Assembly: GCF_963259705.1 (NCBI RefSeq)
Contig: NC_081849.1
Span: 54,222,093 to 54,286,092, forward strand
Direction: 5' to 3'
DNA length: 64,000 bases
From: Myotis daubentonii
Taxonomy: Eukaryota > Chordata > Mammalia > Chiroptera > Vespertilionidae
Made by a program: the position numbers and the translations under genes. The stretch's first letter is position 1. Each line of letters opens with the position of its first letter. A model generated the notes under the pieces. That model was not told the DNA's origin and ran no database searches. It saw only the letters and a list, made by a program, of their open reading frames with translations. Positions 1 through 11,935 of this stretch are shown here, piece by piece.

Positions 1-5
1 AAAAT

Positions 6-183
6 CAGTGGTTTCAAAACTTTACCTAGTATCAGCAACCCATGGGAGCTTGTAAAAAAGTATTGCTTGGCTCTACTCAGGAGCTTCTGATTCAGTAGGT
101 CTGGGGTGAGACTGAGAAGTTGCATTTCTAGCATGTTCCCAGGTGATGCTGATGGGCCATGGGAAAAGCCTTGAGAACCAGTG
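6..183 (+). mobile_element. MER5A-like hAT-Charlie MITE
   Basis: The segment opens with CAGTGGTTT and closes with TTGAGAACCAGTG, near-complementary terminal inverted repeats. The interior has the phrases typical of MER5A, such as a 'gcttctgattcagtaggtct' stretch and 'cccaggtgatgctgatg'. It is a short non-autonomous DNA transposon shared by placental mammals and long inactive. No coding capacity. The family call is by eye. Confidence 0.85.
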
Positions 184-3100
184 CATCACGGATAAATGAA
201 ATGCATCTTACATTTTAAAAAGAGGGAAAGAAAGAAAACGTTGATGGAGTTATTGTTCATGGCTTTCTAATTTCAAATACATGTACTTCCTGTAATTTAT
301 CTGCCTGAAAGACCATTTGGGGAACCTGAAATTAATTCCCAGTGTCTCTGATTTTGTTTCATCTGCTCATTAAGGCTTATGTCTCAGAGAGCAAATTCAG
401 CAATGGACAGTGTAAGCCTTCATCTACAAAAACATGCAGCAAAAAATTTACCTGCAAGTCCCAAGGGGGTGGAGGCCAGAATTATTGGAGGGTAAAATCC
501 GGAAGAGATATTCTCTGCTGAATTCTCATATGCAGTATTAAAAAGCACTTCTTGAGTTCTAATGAAGAGAGAATCTGTATGCTGACCTACTTCTCAAGAA
601 AGCACGATTGATCAAGTTTGCAAACTGCTCTGAGGAGGATAACTGCTTTATCATTTCACCCAAGAAGCCAAAAAAATTGATTGCATTATTAAATTTCTAT
701 TTTTTACATTCCCCTACTTACAGACTATTCTCTGCTTTAGAACAGCACATTATTATGCAAGTTATATCAAAAAAATAAAGAGAGGGAAATATATAGTTGA
801 GTAAGTTTTAAGATCTAATTACCTAATATTTGCTATTCAAATAATAATCATGATTGTTACTATATTTGATAAGATAATGTACTTATTAAATGGTTTGAGG
901 AGACCATCTTAAGTGGTCTTAAGATGTAACTATTAAATAATGTGTACAAAAATTTTTAATTCAGCAAACAAATTTACTTCCTTTGTAGAAAAAGCTTTAG
1001 GAATACTCCCAATACTGTCTTCTTTATTCTTCAGGGAACTGCTAAAAATCTTGGTAAATTAAAGAATATAAATCAATCAAATAAGCAAACGTACTCTATG
1101 TATTCAGCTAAATATACAGGCAAAGAGCTTCTGATAATTTTGTGCCTCAGTCATTTCAAACTACGGGTTTTGTCCTCCACTCCATGTGCTACAAATGAAG
1201 GGACAGAAGGTGTCTACCCTTGAGCCACACAGCCCAGAGTTCAAATCTGGTTCCTTCTGATTGGTTGTGTCAATGTCCCCATGTACATATGACATTCCTG
1301 GGACCTAGTGAAGATTCTGAAATGCTGCTTAAATCTTAAATCTGGCATTTATTTGCTTATAAAACTACTTAATCTCTCCATCGTTATGTTCCTCTTCCTT
1401 TATATATAAATAAATTCACACTTGCACTTTCAAGTTTTAGCATCATCAATTTTCTCATGAGGAAGCTACTAGATAAGATGGGTATTAAGATTATGTGGAA
1501 TAATAAACATTAAGCTATAACATGTAGTGCAATGCAGGCACTCATCATGGTAATTACTGGTAAGGAAAGAAGTGCTAGCCAGTTATATCCCAGTGAGAAC
1601 TGGGGGAAATCTGTAACTCCAGGGACAAAGGACAACTCAGTTGTGCTCTAGTTTCATTCTATGGGTAAAGACTTTGAGCAAGAGAAATGTGGTCAGACTA
1701 ACTGATATGTGAATATCCCAGTTGAGATAAGAACTGTCATTTACCATCTTTGTATTCACATCAATAAAAGCTGCAAGACTATTAGATGCTCAGTAATTTT
1801 ATTCAAAATTTCCTTATTTTAGTCGTCAGAAAGGGCCAATTTTTAAATACTTTAGCCTAACAAACAATAAAAATAAATAAAAATGCTCAGCTGAAACTTT
1901 CTTCACAGCTAAGAAGTCAGCAAATGAAATGTTCAAAATACCCCTCATGCAATATACCACATAAATATGGATCTGAAAACTACAGAATTTGTGTCTATGG
2001 TGTATGTTTCTAGAGTATCTTGCAAGCTAACTACTGGGTCTAGTAAAAATGGGAAATTTACCTAAAGAGAATAATGACAGGTCCATTTACTACCCTATAT
2101 TTCTGGGTCATAGGCTGACTCTATATACTCAAGACTAATACTACAATCCATAGTCTACTGCTGTAGCTAGAGATTATTTGTTATTGTTTGGGCTTGTAAG
2201 ACATAAATATGTAATCACAAATCCAGGAAAAGAACACATAACTTTTTCCTCTCATCACATAAAAACCCACTTGCTTTTGAGTTTACATATCATACAGAAG
2301 TCACCTAATCCTTACTGAAATTTTTAAAAAGTCAACATTTTGACATAGCACAAATCATTAATTTAGGTAGTACGTTTTAGGTATTCCCCTCGCTCTCAAA
2401 TATCAGCAGTTATTTTTACTTCCTATGGGCACAGCTATTGGCCAGATCCTAGGTTTCCATGACCCAGATGAGCTTGATGCCTGATGACCCACTAAGAGCA
2501 TCAGATTTGCTTCCTCAGCCTTAGGCTCTGCGTTTACTTATTTATTAGTGTCTTCCACTTAACACCAATATCAAAGCCCATGTTCAAGTAACAGGCTATA
2601 TAAGTGGCTGGTTATAAGATATTGTAGGAATCAAACTTTTGTTTCCTATGTAGAAATCATCAATTTCCCAATAAGGTTTCTTAAAGTGTAAATCAAGGCA
2701 AAGGGCAAAATTCATACAGAGAGTGGACACTAATCCTGGAACTTGATAAATTAATGTTCCTTCCAACTTGAACCCAGTATCAAATTTCTAAACCCAGTAT
2801 CAAATTTCTCCTTCCTTCGAACTTCCACAGTGTTATTTCTCTACTTGCCTCTCATCAATTATTGTATGCCCATGCATATGTAAAGAGTGATTGAGTGGAT
2901 AATCTTCATAGCTCTTCCAAACACAGGATGCCTTAATCTTTAGCTCCATTGCTATGTTGCATCAATTAACCCTATTCTGCATAGCACATGCTGCTGAACC
3001 AGTGAGCAGCCCGGGTACACCATGCACAACTCAACTCCTGAGGCACTTGTTTCCCTCCCACCCCTCATAGGGGAAGGACAGGAAGAAACTAATAAATAGG

Positions 3101-3190
3101 CCCAGAAAAATAAAATCCTGATGTCAGTTTAGTGGGTTCACATTTATGCTTATAATCTATTCCTCTCTAAATGCCTTTTTCAGCTTGTCT
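184..3190. other. Gene-free AT-rich stretch
   Basis: No convincing exon, RNA gene or young repeat. Around 1230-1400 there is a weak tRNA-like/MIR-like flavour (a GTTCAAATC box followed by 'ttgtgtcaatgtccc'), too decayed to call. At 2771-2789 and 2791-2809 a 19-bp segment is duplicated in tandem. The remainder looks like unique intronic or intergenic DNA. Confidence 0.5.
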
Positions 3191-3345
3191 AAATCAACCA
3201 CAGAACTTGTATGCATATCCCATGGACACAGAAAACAGTGTGGTGAAGGCCTGGGGTGGGGAGTGGGGGCAGGCTAGAAGAGGTCAATTGGGGGGAAAAG
3301 GGACATAAGTGATACTTTCAACAATAAAGATTTTAAAAAATATAT
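3191..3345 (+). mobile_element. L1 3' end fragment (bat-type 3' UTR)
   Basis: The block reads 'aacttgtatgcatat', 'catggacacagaaaac', 'ggtgaaggcctgggg', then a G-rich run and 'gatactttcaacaataaagat' followed by an A-rich tail. The same word order closes the long L1 at 11935-14441 and the fragments at 14491 and 63584. It is a severely 5'-truncated LINE-1 copy holding only 3' UTR. Confidence 0.75.
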
Positions 3346-4656
3346 TAGAAAAAAGAAACTAAAAAAGCAATTAAAAATAAAACATGCTATGTTGCAAATG
3401 TTTAAAAGAAACAAAGAGATTGCTAATCTGTCATAATCAGACTGCCTGCTCACCCTTGCTCTGAGAATGAGGTGTGAATTTATTGTCATTCTGCCCCTCC
3501 AGCAGATTACTCATGTGGGCCTAAGTAGGCAGACACAGAATATAGGGAAACTTCTAGGACAGAGTAATTGACAAAAGCTTACTATGTGTCTCAGGAAGCA
3601 ATTTTAAGTATATCTCATGCATGGTAAATTCTAACTTTTTCGTATGGTTGAAGGGAAATTTACATCTCAACCAATATTACTGAAGTCAGAAAATCCTATT
3701 TCTGAGTCTAGTGGAAAACCTCTGCAGATTCAACAGGTACAGTGAAACTATGTATTCCCTTGTCACTTAGACACTGTCATTCTCATCAGTGGGTCCTGAA
3801 CTTCTCACATGACTCATATTTTTAAATGGAATGCTGGTAATATAGACTTTGTTTTCAAATGGTAGACCAAGGACAGTCCTCTTAAAAGTGAACAGGACAG
3901 AATAGAAAAAAACAAAACAGAAAATTAAAGAAAGGAGAAAAAACGAGTGCATCATATAAAAATAATGTTATTTCTTAAAAACTTTTAAGTTATATATGTG
4001 TGCATATTGTCACAGTTTTAAAACTATTTTTTTTTTGAGGGTCACAGTCAAAAAAATTTAGAAAGCACTGAGATAATAAATCCTGCAGTACTGAAATCTC
4101 CAAATGTATTAGTAAAATAACAGTATAATAATATCTTAAAGTGTATTCTCTGTGCAATGCAACATTCATTGTGATTTACAAGTATTTTCTCAAGTAATCC
4201 TCACATTAACCCTATGAGGTGGGTATTTTTAGTTTCCACTTTGTACAGACTGAACTGAGACCATTATAAGAGGCTCTTCTAATAGCATTTTGATTGAATT
4301 AGTGTCAAATAACATATGTTTTCATGAGTAAATAAATGATTGACTCTTAATCCATTACAACACCTTGACAGAGTTAAAGGCAACTCTCCCAGTCGCTGCC
4401 CCGTTTCTGTGGTTTTTTTTAGCAAATACATGAAAATGTTTTCTTAATTGAAAAATTGCACAAGGGAAAAAAAGCCGTTTATCTAGAATTTTAATCAAAG
4501 TATGGAAATATTTGGAGCTGAGAGATACTATTTGATTAAATATACCGGAAAAGAGCAGATTAAATTTACCATAAAAGAGCATACACCAAGTACTCTGTAT
4601 CATTATTCTTTTTCTTTGATTCCCCTCTTCACACTTGGATCTTCTCAGTCAAGTTC
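3346..4656. other. Gene-free stretch with an embedded MIR relic
   Basis: Nothing coding is supported. The only assignable piece is the MIR-like relic at about 4165-4262, listed separately. Open frames here are short and show no domain. Confidence 0.45.
4165..4262 (-). mobile_element. MIR relic
   Basis: The order 'tcaagtaatcctcacattaaccctatgaggtgggta', 'tttccactttgtacagactgaactgag' matches the reverse complement of the MIR core and tail, with typical ancient divergence. Old tRNA-derived SINE shared by mammals. Confidence 0.65.
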
Positions 4657-4672
4657 AAAGAATTCTAAGCTT

Positions 4673-4887
4673 GTCCGGCTGGCATGGCTCAGTATTTGAG
4701 CGTCGACCTATAAACCAGGAGGTCACGGTTTGATTCCTGGTCAGGGCACATGCCCAATTGCCAGCTCAATTCCCAGTGTGGGGCCTGTAGGAGGCAACCG
4801 ATCAATGATTCTCTCTCATCATTGATGTTCCTATCTCTCTCTCCCTCTCACTGCCTCTCTGAAATCAGTAAAAATATATTAAAAAGA
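4673..4887 (+). mobile_element. VES SINE with 16-bp TSD
   Basis: tRNA-derived bat SINE: A-box-like 'tggctcagtatttgagc', 'aaaccaggaggtcacgg', B-box-like 'ggtttgattcc', 'tcagggcacatgcc', 'caatgattctctctcatcattgatg', CT-rich region, then 'gaaatcagtaaaaatat' and an A-rich tail. It is flanked by 4657-4672 and 4888-4903, the same 16-mer with one mismatch, proving insertion by target-primed reverse transcription. The internal pol III boxes would drive transcription when the copy was young. Confidence 0.95.
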
Positions 4888-5317
4888 AAAGAATTCCAAG
4901 CTTACAAACCACAGCAGATTGTTAGAGTTGTCACTGGTATATCCAGGTTCGCTGAGAGAATCCAGGAGTAATCATATGAAAAAGGGGGTCCAGGTGAGAA
5001 CACTATTATTTATCATTTTCACTTATATTAGGCTGTGCAAGTCTGGCCAAGTGGCTTCTATGCTTTTCTCATCCTCATAGCAAAGATAATTAGAATAACT
5101 AGACCCTTCCAAGTCAATAGAAGTTGGGTCAGTAATCAGAAGTATTCATTGTTCAAGAAAAAAATACAAGAATAAACTCCGTGTTTCACGTACTTACAGG
5201 GTAAACCTATTTTTACCCCACTCTGTGTGTGTGTATATATATCTTAAACAAGAACACATTTATATTCTATATACATTAATGAAAGATCTTTGAGCTATAA
5301 AAGATCTAAGAAGTCAT

Positions 5318-5402
5318 CTATTTCTATATCCTCACTTTAAAAATGTGGACGATTTTATCCAGAAAATGTTAGTAATTTGCACAAGGTCACAGAGTTAATT
5401 TA
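5318..5402 (-). mobile_element. MIR/L2-like relic
   Basis: 'cctcactttaaaaatgtggacg ... gtaatttgcacaaggtcacagagttaat' follows the familiar reverse-strand MIR order (bases above the detection limit of the water-mark 'caaggtcaca'). Old and short; MIR is favoured. Confidence 0.55.
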
Positions 5403-5764
5403 TTTGTTTTCCTGCCAATTTACATTTCCAAGCAGCATATCTCTCTTTTCTTGCTTCCTTTATTTCTTTATGTAAGCCATTTAGATGTGCTTTTATTTCA
5501 TAAGAATTTGAAAGCTTGAAGCAGCTACTCATTTGGTATTTAGATATACAAATAATCTGAATCTAAAATACTAGCCTGGAAAAACAAATGTATGTCATTA
5601 GTATGCTAAACCTCCCTTCTAATATCCATACAATTGTTATTTTTATCAACTCTCCAAAATATCCTGTTAAAATTTTTGATCATGTACAAAACAAATGCAG
5701 CAATGGAGTCTGTATATTTTCCATTCCTATGAACTATCTTCTTGAAATAAATTCATGCATTCCT

Positions 5765-6600
5765 TCAACAAACATTGATTGATTGCCTACTAGGTTTCAG
5801 GGGCTGTTCAAAGTACTTTGCACATGGAAATGAAGAAAAGAAAAAGTCCCTGCCCTAACAGAGCCTGCACTCTAGTTTCGGAGATAGAAAAATAAAGTAG
5901 GTAAATAAGTAAATGAGTAAATTACATTGTGTGTTAATTAGTAATAAGTATTAAGAAGATGAGGAAAATTGGAAATGTTGCTATTACTTACTTTTTAGTG
6001 GTTGATTGATTTTTTTTCACTTTTATTTGTAGCTATAGTCAGAGGGTTCTCACTTGAGTGGAGATGAAGGGGGTAAGAGCTAAATATCTATGTGGAAAAA
6101 TAACATTTCAGCAGAGGGAACAGCAAGTTCACAGGATATGAGAGAAAAGCATGACTAGTATGTCCAATTCTAATGAGGATGTCAGTAGTACTGGAGCAGA
6201 ATTAGCAAGGAGAAGATTAGTAGACTGTAAGGTCAGACAGGAGGTAACTGGACCAGACCATATAGGGCATTAAGACTTTGGCTATAATCTGAATAAAGCA
6301 GGAAGTATGGGTTATGTACACTCTAGCTGCTGAATTGAGAACAGACCCAAATGTAGCAAGGGTGGAATCAAAGACACCAGTTAGTAAGCTATTGCAATAA
6401 TCCAGGCAAGAGATGACGGTGACTTGAATCAAAATTATAGGCATTTAGATGGTGATATTGGGATATATTGTGAAAATTGAGCTCATATATCTCACTAATA
6501 GATTAAATGTGGGGTACAGGTGTAAGAGAGGAATCACAGAAGACACTAGACTTTTTTGCCTAAGTATATAGAATGAAGTTTCCATTTAATGAGATGTAGT
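5765..6600 (+). mobile_element. Ancient mammalian interspersed repeat, family not assigned
   Basis: The block starts with an 'aacaaacattgattgattgcctactaggtttcaggggctgttc' type opening, continues with 'gtccctgccctaacagagcctgcactctag', and later has 'tagggcattaagactttgg', 'gctgctgaattgagaacag', 'ccagttagtaagctattgcaataatccaggcaagagatgacggtg'. This run of phrases is a very common old mammalian dispersed repeat. I cannot name the family with certainty (an ancient LINE or LTR relic). No coding potential remains. Confidence 0.6.
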
Positions 6601-7122
6601 ATTATTTAGAATATTAGACTGAATACTGTTCTGCCGCTAACCTATCATAGTTTTTAGTCTAGAATTCAATATAGGACAAAACCTTAGGATAACTCCATTC
6701 TTGGCATATGTAGTAGAAGCATCTCTTTATTAAACACTTTCAAGTTACTCCTCTGATCTGACTCTGTGGTACTGACGGCAGAGCACTTACTGATTTTACT
6801 ACTACAACCAGTCATATGAAATATTTCTGTTGCTCAAAACCTAGATAAAAATTTAATTAAGAGAAAAATGTGTATTTATAATATGTATACATATAAGTGT
6901 GTATATATATATAAACACACACATTTTAATAATATGTATATTATTCCCCCAACAATGTATTATTTAAGCCTAAATTTTGATATTCTGACACTTCACAGAT
7001 TTTTAAAAATATTTTCCGCTTATTTTCAACTTACTGTGAACATTTAAGGAAGCCTAGTTTTTACATGAGAAAATTTTTTTTTCAGGTTAAAGAAAATAGT
7101 TATTTTATTTTCATGCCACTGT

Positions 7123-7124
<2 letters not shown>

Positions 7125-7208
<84 letters not shown>
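7125..7208. repeat. Compound microsatellite (GT)n(AT)n
   Basis: About 22 GT units run directly into about 20 AT units without interruption. Open frames across it are artefacts of the dinucleotide repeat. Uninterrupted tracts of this length are usually length-polymorphic. Confidence 0.97.
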
Positions 7209-7210
<2 letters not shown>

Positions 7211-8284
7211 AAATCAGTGCATGAACACAAGGAGAAGAAACATGCATAAGTATGCATAACAGCTAAAATCATTGATCAAGCCTGCTGTGTAACTGTGAGT
7301 GCAGTAATCAAAAAAGTAAATGCTATTGAGGAATTTCCCCCAGGTCAAACAAGGGAAACACTTTTATTTTTAAGCCCCTAAACACAAATTTTTAGTCTAA
7401 GGCCTATGACAAGAACAATGCATAAATTAATGAAATTCCTCAAAACTAAGTGCAAAGAAACAGCAGAAAAGCCATTTAGCTGAACTTTTTTTTTTTTGAC
7501 AAAATTTAAAATCCCACTAAAACAGGACTCATGAAAAAATAATATATTTTTTAACTTGAGTTTTAAAATCAGTCCTTTGTACTTTTATTTAAAAGGTGCT
7601 GAATTTTTAACATGAAAAAGCACTAATAAAAATAAAGCCTACTTTCTAAATCCTAGGGATGCCTGATACCACTTGTTAATCTACTCACACATACAATGAA
7701 ATAGAATTAACAGGATTAATTTTATATTCTTAAACCTGAGATGTTCTCATCAGAAACTCCTCATAGGGACTGAGCTTGCTTAAGCATTGAAGCGTTTGTA
7801 GGATTAAGACTTGTACTAAGCATCTTCAAATAAATTGTTTTCTGCAGTGTTTTCATTGTTCAAGTTGTGAGAGACATACTTAGGTGCTTGACTTTGAATG
7901 GCAGTGGATCTACTAAAATTCACTATTTTCTCACTCTGCAACATAAACATTAGTTTAGAATCCAGGTTGGAAAGTGAAATGTCGGTAGGGTCATATAAAA
8001 ATAGAAAATGATTTTTAAGATTGAATTGTATGTGGTTAATAAGTTTTTAAAATAAGCTACTTCGTTATTTAGAATGGACTTTTTATTTGTGCATACTGAG
8101 GTATTTATGGTATTTTTACTATTTATTTATCTAGCTATCTAAATACATGCATGCATACACATATATGCATGAATAGATAAGCATATACATATTATATTTA
8201 TAAACATCTAAAAGCATTTGTGTGACTTTTGGTACAAATATCTTGGTTTCTCTGAACCTTAATTATAAAATTATAGATTTAATA

Positions 8285-8375
8285 CTTATTTGCTGGGAGT
8301 CCTTAAGGAAATTATTTATCCTCTGTGAGTCTCTGTTTTTTCACCTATAAAAGAGATAATAACACTAAATTTTAC
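8285..8375 (+). mobile_element. MIR relic
   Basis: 'ccttaaggaaattatttatcctctgtgagtctctgttttttcacctataaaagagataataac' has the forward MIR order (loss-of-place 'acttaacctctctgtgcctcagtttcctcatctgtaaaatgggg' type). Diverged by perhaps a quarter of positions, as expected for MIR. Confidence 0.65.
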
Positions 8376-9610
8376 AATACATGTATAGTATAAAAACACT
8401 GAAAGCTACTTAGAAAAATCTTATTTATTTCAACAATAACAAGAAGCACTAATTTGAATAGTTCTTCTTTCATTGTAGTTATCACACTTTAGTTTAATCA
8501 CATTTTAAATTATTTAGAAAAATTGCTTTATAGAGAAACAAGATGGCGTGAAGCAGTTTTCATGAGAGCTCAAATAAAAAGTAATTTAATGTATGTACTG
8601 CCAAAGGCTCTACATCTTGCAGCAAAGTTGTGCAGTCTTATAATGATAGAGTTCATTCTGGCAGCTGGAGCCAGAGTCCAAAAGAGAGATGTGAATAAAA
8701 TACCGTGTTTTTTATTTCTAATATATAATGAACTTTTCTATTAATAATGTGACGATGACGATCCATCATCCCTCACCTCATCGAAAGCTTCTGCCACGCA
8801 TCATGGTTTTAGGTCTTAGAAACCACGATTAGGTTCAGCAGTAAAACACACTGATTCAAAATGAAAGGTTCATTAGTCACATAATAGGAGCAGCGCCAGG
8901 AACTGCACAATGAAATCTGGGATTTCCCTTTTGTCTACTTTTTGATACTCAATCTGTTTTGGCCTGAGGTCTGCAAGCAGACAGATGCCCAGAATTGATT
9001 TTTTTTTTTTGGTGCCCTAATGATTCCCTTTCCCCTCTTTGCATTAAACTGAATGAGATGGACAATGACCGTACTGATATTCTAAATGGATTGTGACTCC
9101 CTCATGACATACCTGAATGAAGGAGAAAGGCAATTTGGACCAATATTTTTTCCACAGTAGCTGTTTTATCTGTGAGTGCCACATGAATCCCCACCAGTGT
9201 AGGAGTGGTGCTGAAATGAACTTATTTCCCCTTATATTTCCTTCCATCGTCTGAAGAAAATAACACTGACCTGGGAACCATAAAACATAAATGTCCCATG
9301 ACTAGTGGGCCTCATGTTTTCTAGATTACCTTTCCAACTGCCTGAAAGTAATTCCTCATGTCCACCCCAGTCTCTCTATTGTAAAAAAAACCACACACAC
9401 AGAAGTTTGGGGCACAGCTCTTGACAAAGCTGTTGGAGCTCTGACAAGAGCTACATGATACACCAACACTGGCTGGATGACAAGGGTTCTCAAGCACACT
9501 TCAGAGACATCCAAATTATTATTTGAATTTAATCTTGAGACCCAAATGATGATATTATACCACATTATATAGCTATTGTCTCTTGAATGAAAATGTAGCC
9601 TATAACTGAT

Positions 9611-9624
9611 GGGGGGGGGGGGGG
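9611..9624 (+). repeat. Poly-G homopolymer (14 G)
   Basis: Fourteen consecutive G between 'ataactgat' and 'agtctg'. Prone to slippage, sequencing error and quadruplex formation. Confidence 0.9.
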
Positions 9625-10400
9625 AGTCTGTACTCTGTCCTTATACCAGGAATGCAGCAGGTTATAGATACGTATTTATGAAGTAGAGTCATTTAAATTG
9701 CTACCAATATCACCAGATATTCATGTTCAACTCTCTTGAATGCTTCATTCATTCCTTTTTCAATATCTCCTTGCCTTTTCTCATTGACATTCTTCTTTCC
9801 TAGGTCATCATATTTTCATTCTAATTACAGCAAACCCCCTCCCCCACTCTCTTACCCTACCAGGAGAATGTGAAATCTCAAAATGATAACACCTATAATA
9901 AGGGGGAGGAACAATTCAAAACAAAGATAGGATGGTAGAAAAGTTAATAAACATATCACCTATAGAAATGCCTATTATAAGGATACCTTCATTTATTACT
10001 CCTTTCATAAATTCATTTGGGGATCACAATGTTACCAATTTAGCACAATGGGCAGATGTGCAACACCAATAAGGGTTTCGTGCTTTTAAAAAGTAAAGAC
10101 TTCAATATATTCTTTATACTTTTCTAGTATAGTTAGAAGATTTGATACTTCTGGTGTTTTAAATAAATGACAGAAGAGAATCTCAAAACAATATTTAAAG
10201 GAATTCCAATATCAGTAGGATGTGTTCATTTATAATGGTGGAATTTACATTTCTCTCAGGATACATCCATTATTTTCCATTTCTAATAACAATACTAACC
10301 CTTTTTCCTCAGTACTGCAATAGCTTACAAATTGGTATCTCTTTTTTTGTTCTTAAAATAAGCTTGATTTTATTTTACCTCTTAGAAAATCATTAAATAA

Positions 10401-11038
10401 CTAGAGGCCTGGTGCACGAATTCGTGCATGGGTGGGGTCCCACTGGGTGCCCTGCAGGGATGGGGCCGAAACCCACAGTCCAACGCCACCTGCAGCTCCT
10501 ACCTGCCACTCCTGCTCATCCTGGACCCACTGTGCCTGCCATGGGCTCGCGCCCAATCAGTCCCAATCTGGAGAGGCTTGTGCTGCTGCAGCAGTGCTCA
10601 CCAGCATGAGCCCTGTGTCTGGCGCCCTCCCAAGGGGAGTAGCCTGCAGGATCAGGCTGAACCAGCGCTCTGACATCCCCCGAGGGGTCCAAAATTGTGA
10701 GAGGACACAGGCCAAACGGAGGGACCCCACCGGTGCACGATTGGGCTAGGGAAGGATCACAGGAGGGCTCCAGGGTGTGTCTGGCCCATCTTGCTCAGTC
10801 CCGATCAGCCAGACCCCAGCAGCAAGCTAACCTACCGGTCAGAGCATCTGCCCCCTGGTGGACAGTGCACATCATAGTGACTGGTTGACTGGTCGACTGT
10901 CTGCCCCCTGGTGGTCAGTGCACATCATAGCAACTGGTTGAGCAGCCTTAGCATATCATTAGCATATTACGCTTTGAGTGGTTGTTTGGTTGTTCTGCCA
11001 TTCGATCTATTTGCGTATTACCCTTTTATTATATAGGA
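10401..11038 (-). mobile_element. Non-autonomous Helitron (HeliBat-like), 638 bp
   Basis: Read on the minus strand the element starts TCCTATATAATAAAAGG and ends with a 16-bp perfect palindrome (10413-10428) then CTAG (10401-10404). Host bases are A (10400) and T (11039), so the insertion is exactly between A and T with no target duplication. That is the Helitron signature. The interior is GC-rich relative to the neighbourhood and contains a roughly 52-bp direct repeat (about 10841-10890 and 10891-10942), each copy holding a CTCF-like core. No Rep/helicase coding; mobilised in trans by an autonomous partner. Confidence 0.93.
10848..10914 (-). promoter_or_regulatory. Two tandem CTCF-like cores inside a Helitron
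   Basis: CTGCCCCCTGGTGG occurs at 10848-10861 and again at 10901-10914. The reverse complement, CCACCAGGGGGCAG, matches the well known CTCF core (CCACnAGGGGGC). Both copies face the same way because the whole 52-bp unit is duplicated. Sequence match only; occupancy is unknown. Confidence 0.4.
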
Positions 11039-11129
11039 TGCCCCATTTTCTACAGCTGTTTTCAAATAGGAAGCAAGTTCCCTATGATCTTTGTAAGAAA
11101 ATGCATGGAAGTGTTGTAGGATCTTGTTA

Positions 11130-11228
11130 TCCTAAACGTGGTCTATGGGCCAGCAGCCTGAGTTACCTGGGAACTTATTAAAATGCAAACTCTCAGATTC
11201 CGTCCCAGACCTACTTTATTAGAACCTA
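11130..11228 (-). mobile_element. MER5-type MITE fragment
   Basis: 'ctatgggccagcagcctgagttacctgggaacttattaaaatgcaaactctcagattccgtcccagacc' is the reverse-strand order of the MER5A/MER5B interior (compare 6-183 read backwards). The ends are lost. Confidence 0.65.
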
Positions 11229-11915
11229 CAAAAATTTCACCATGTGTTTCATTAACTTTTACTAATATATCTTATCTATAAAATAGGAAACACATTAAGT
11301 ATTACTAATATTAGTGTACAAAATGGATACTGGCAACCCCACTCATCCTTTTGCTGCATATGCTATTCTGAGAGAAAGGCAGAATTTGATCAAGCAAAGG
11401 CATGCTTTATCTTTTCTTTCATTTTCACTTGTTTAATGTGTTGAAGTTTCCTTCTACATTAATACATAAATTAAAGGATTATATAATCAAGAGTAGCATA
11501 AATGAAACTTCCCAAAACAAATATGGCTTGAAAACTGTAAACATGAGTTGAAGATAGGACAAAGTATGCAGAAATAAGTGAACAAGTGGCAAAGATGATT
11601 CTTCTTGTTCTATTACAAATGAATATACATAAAAATATTGTGTATTAAAATGAAAACTATATAAACAGAAAGATGGAACCAATACTACCTGATTTCGTAC
11701 ACTCAATGGCAGTATATTGATTATTTCATGTGTTATATTAATCATATTTAAATATGTTGTTTCAAATATTCACATGCTTAAGTTCACCAAAGCATTTTTA
11801 CATTCCTAATTTACAGCCACATTTGCAGATTAATATCCAGGTGATGAAGTATCAAATAGTGTTTATTGACATTGAGTGAATGCTTTTCTAAAGATGAATA
11901 CATAGACAGTAAATT
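11229..11915. other. Gene-free stretch before the L1 insertion
   Basis: AT-rich, no recognisable repeat or exon. The last 19 bases before the L1 form the left copy of its target-site duplication. Confidence 0.45.
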
Positions 11916-11935
11916 AAGATATCGTTTGGCTAAAA

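Larger units (their letters stand above)
7209..10400. other. Gene-free stretch with a MIR relic and a poly-G tract
   Basis: No exon supported. A MIR relic lies near 8285-8375 and a run of 14 G at 9611-9624. The open frames around 8.5 kb and 9.0-9.5 kb have no recognisable domain and no splice context I would defend. Confidence 0.45.

Noticed and set aside
4673..4760. A tRNA gene
   Set aside because: The A- and B-box-like sequences belong to a VES SINE. The cloverleaf is degraded, and body, tail and TSD are present.
7044..7259. Open frames with cysteine/valine or isoleucine/tyrosine runs
   Set aside because: They translate the GT/AT microsatellite.
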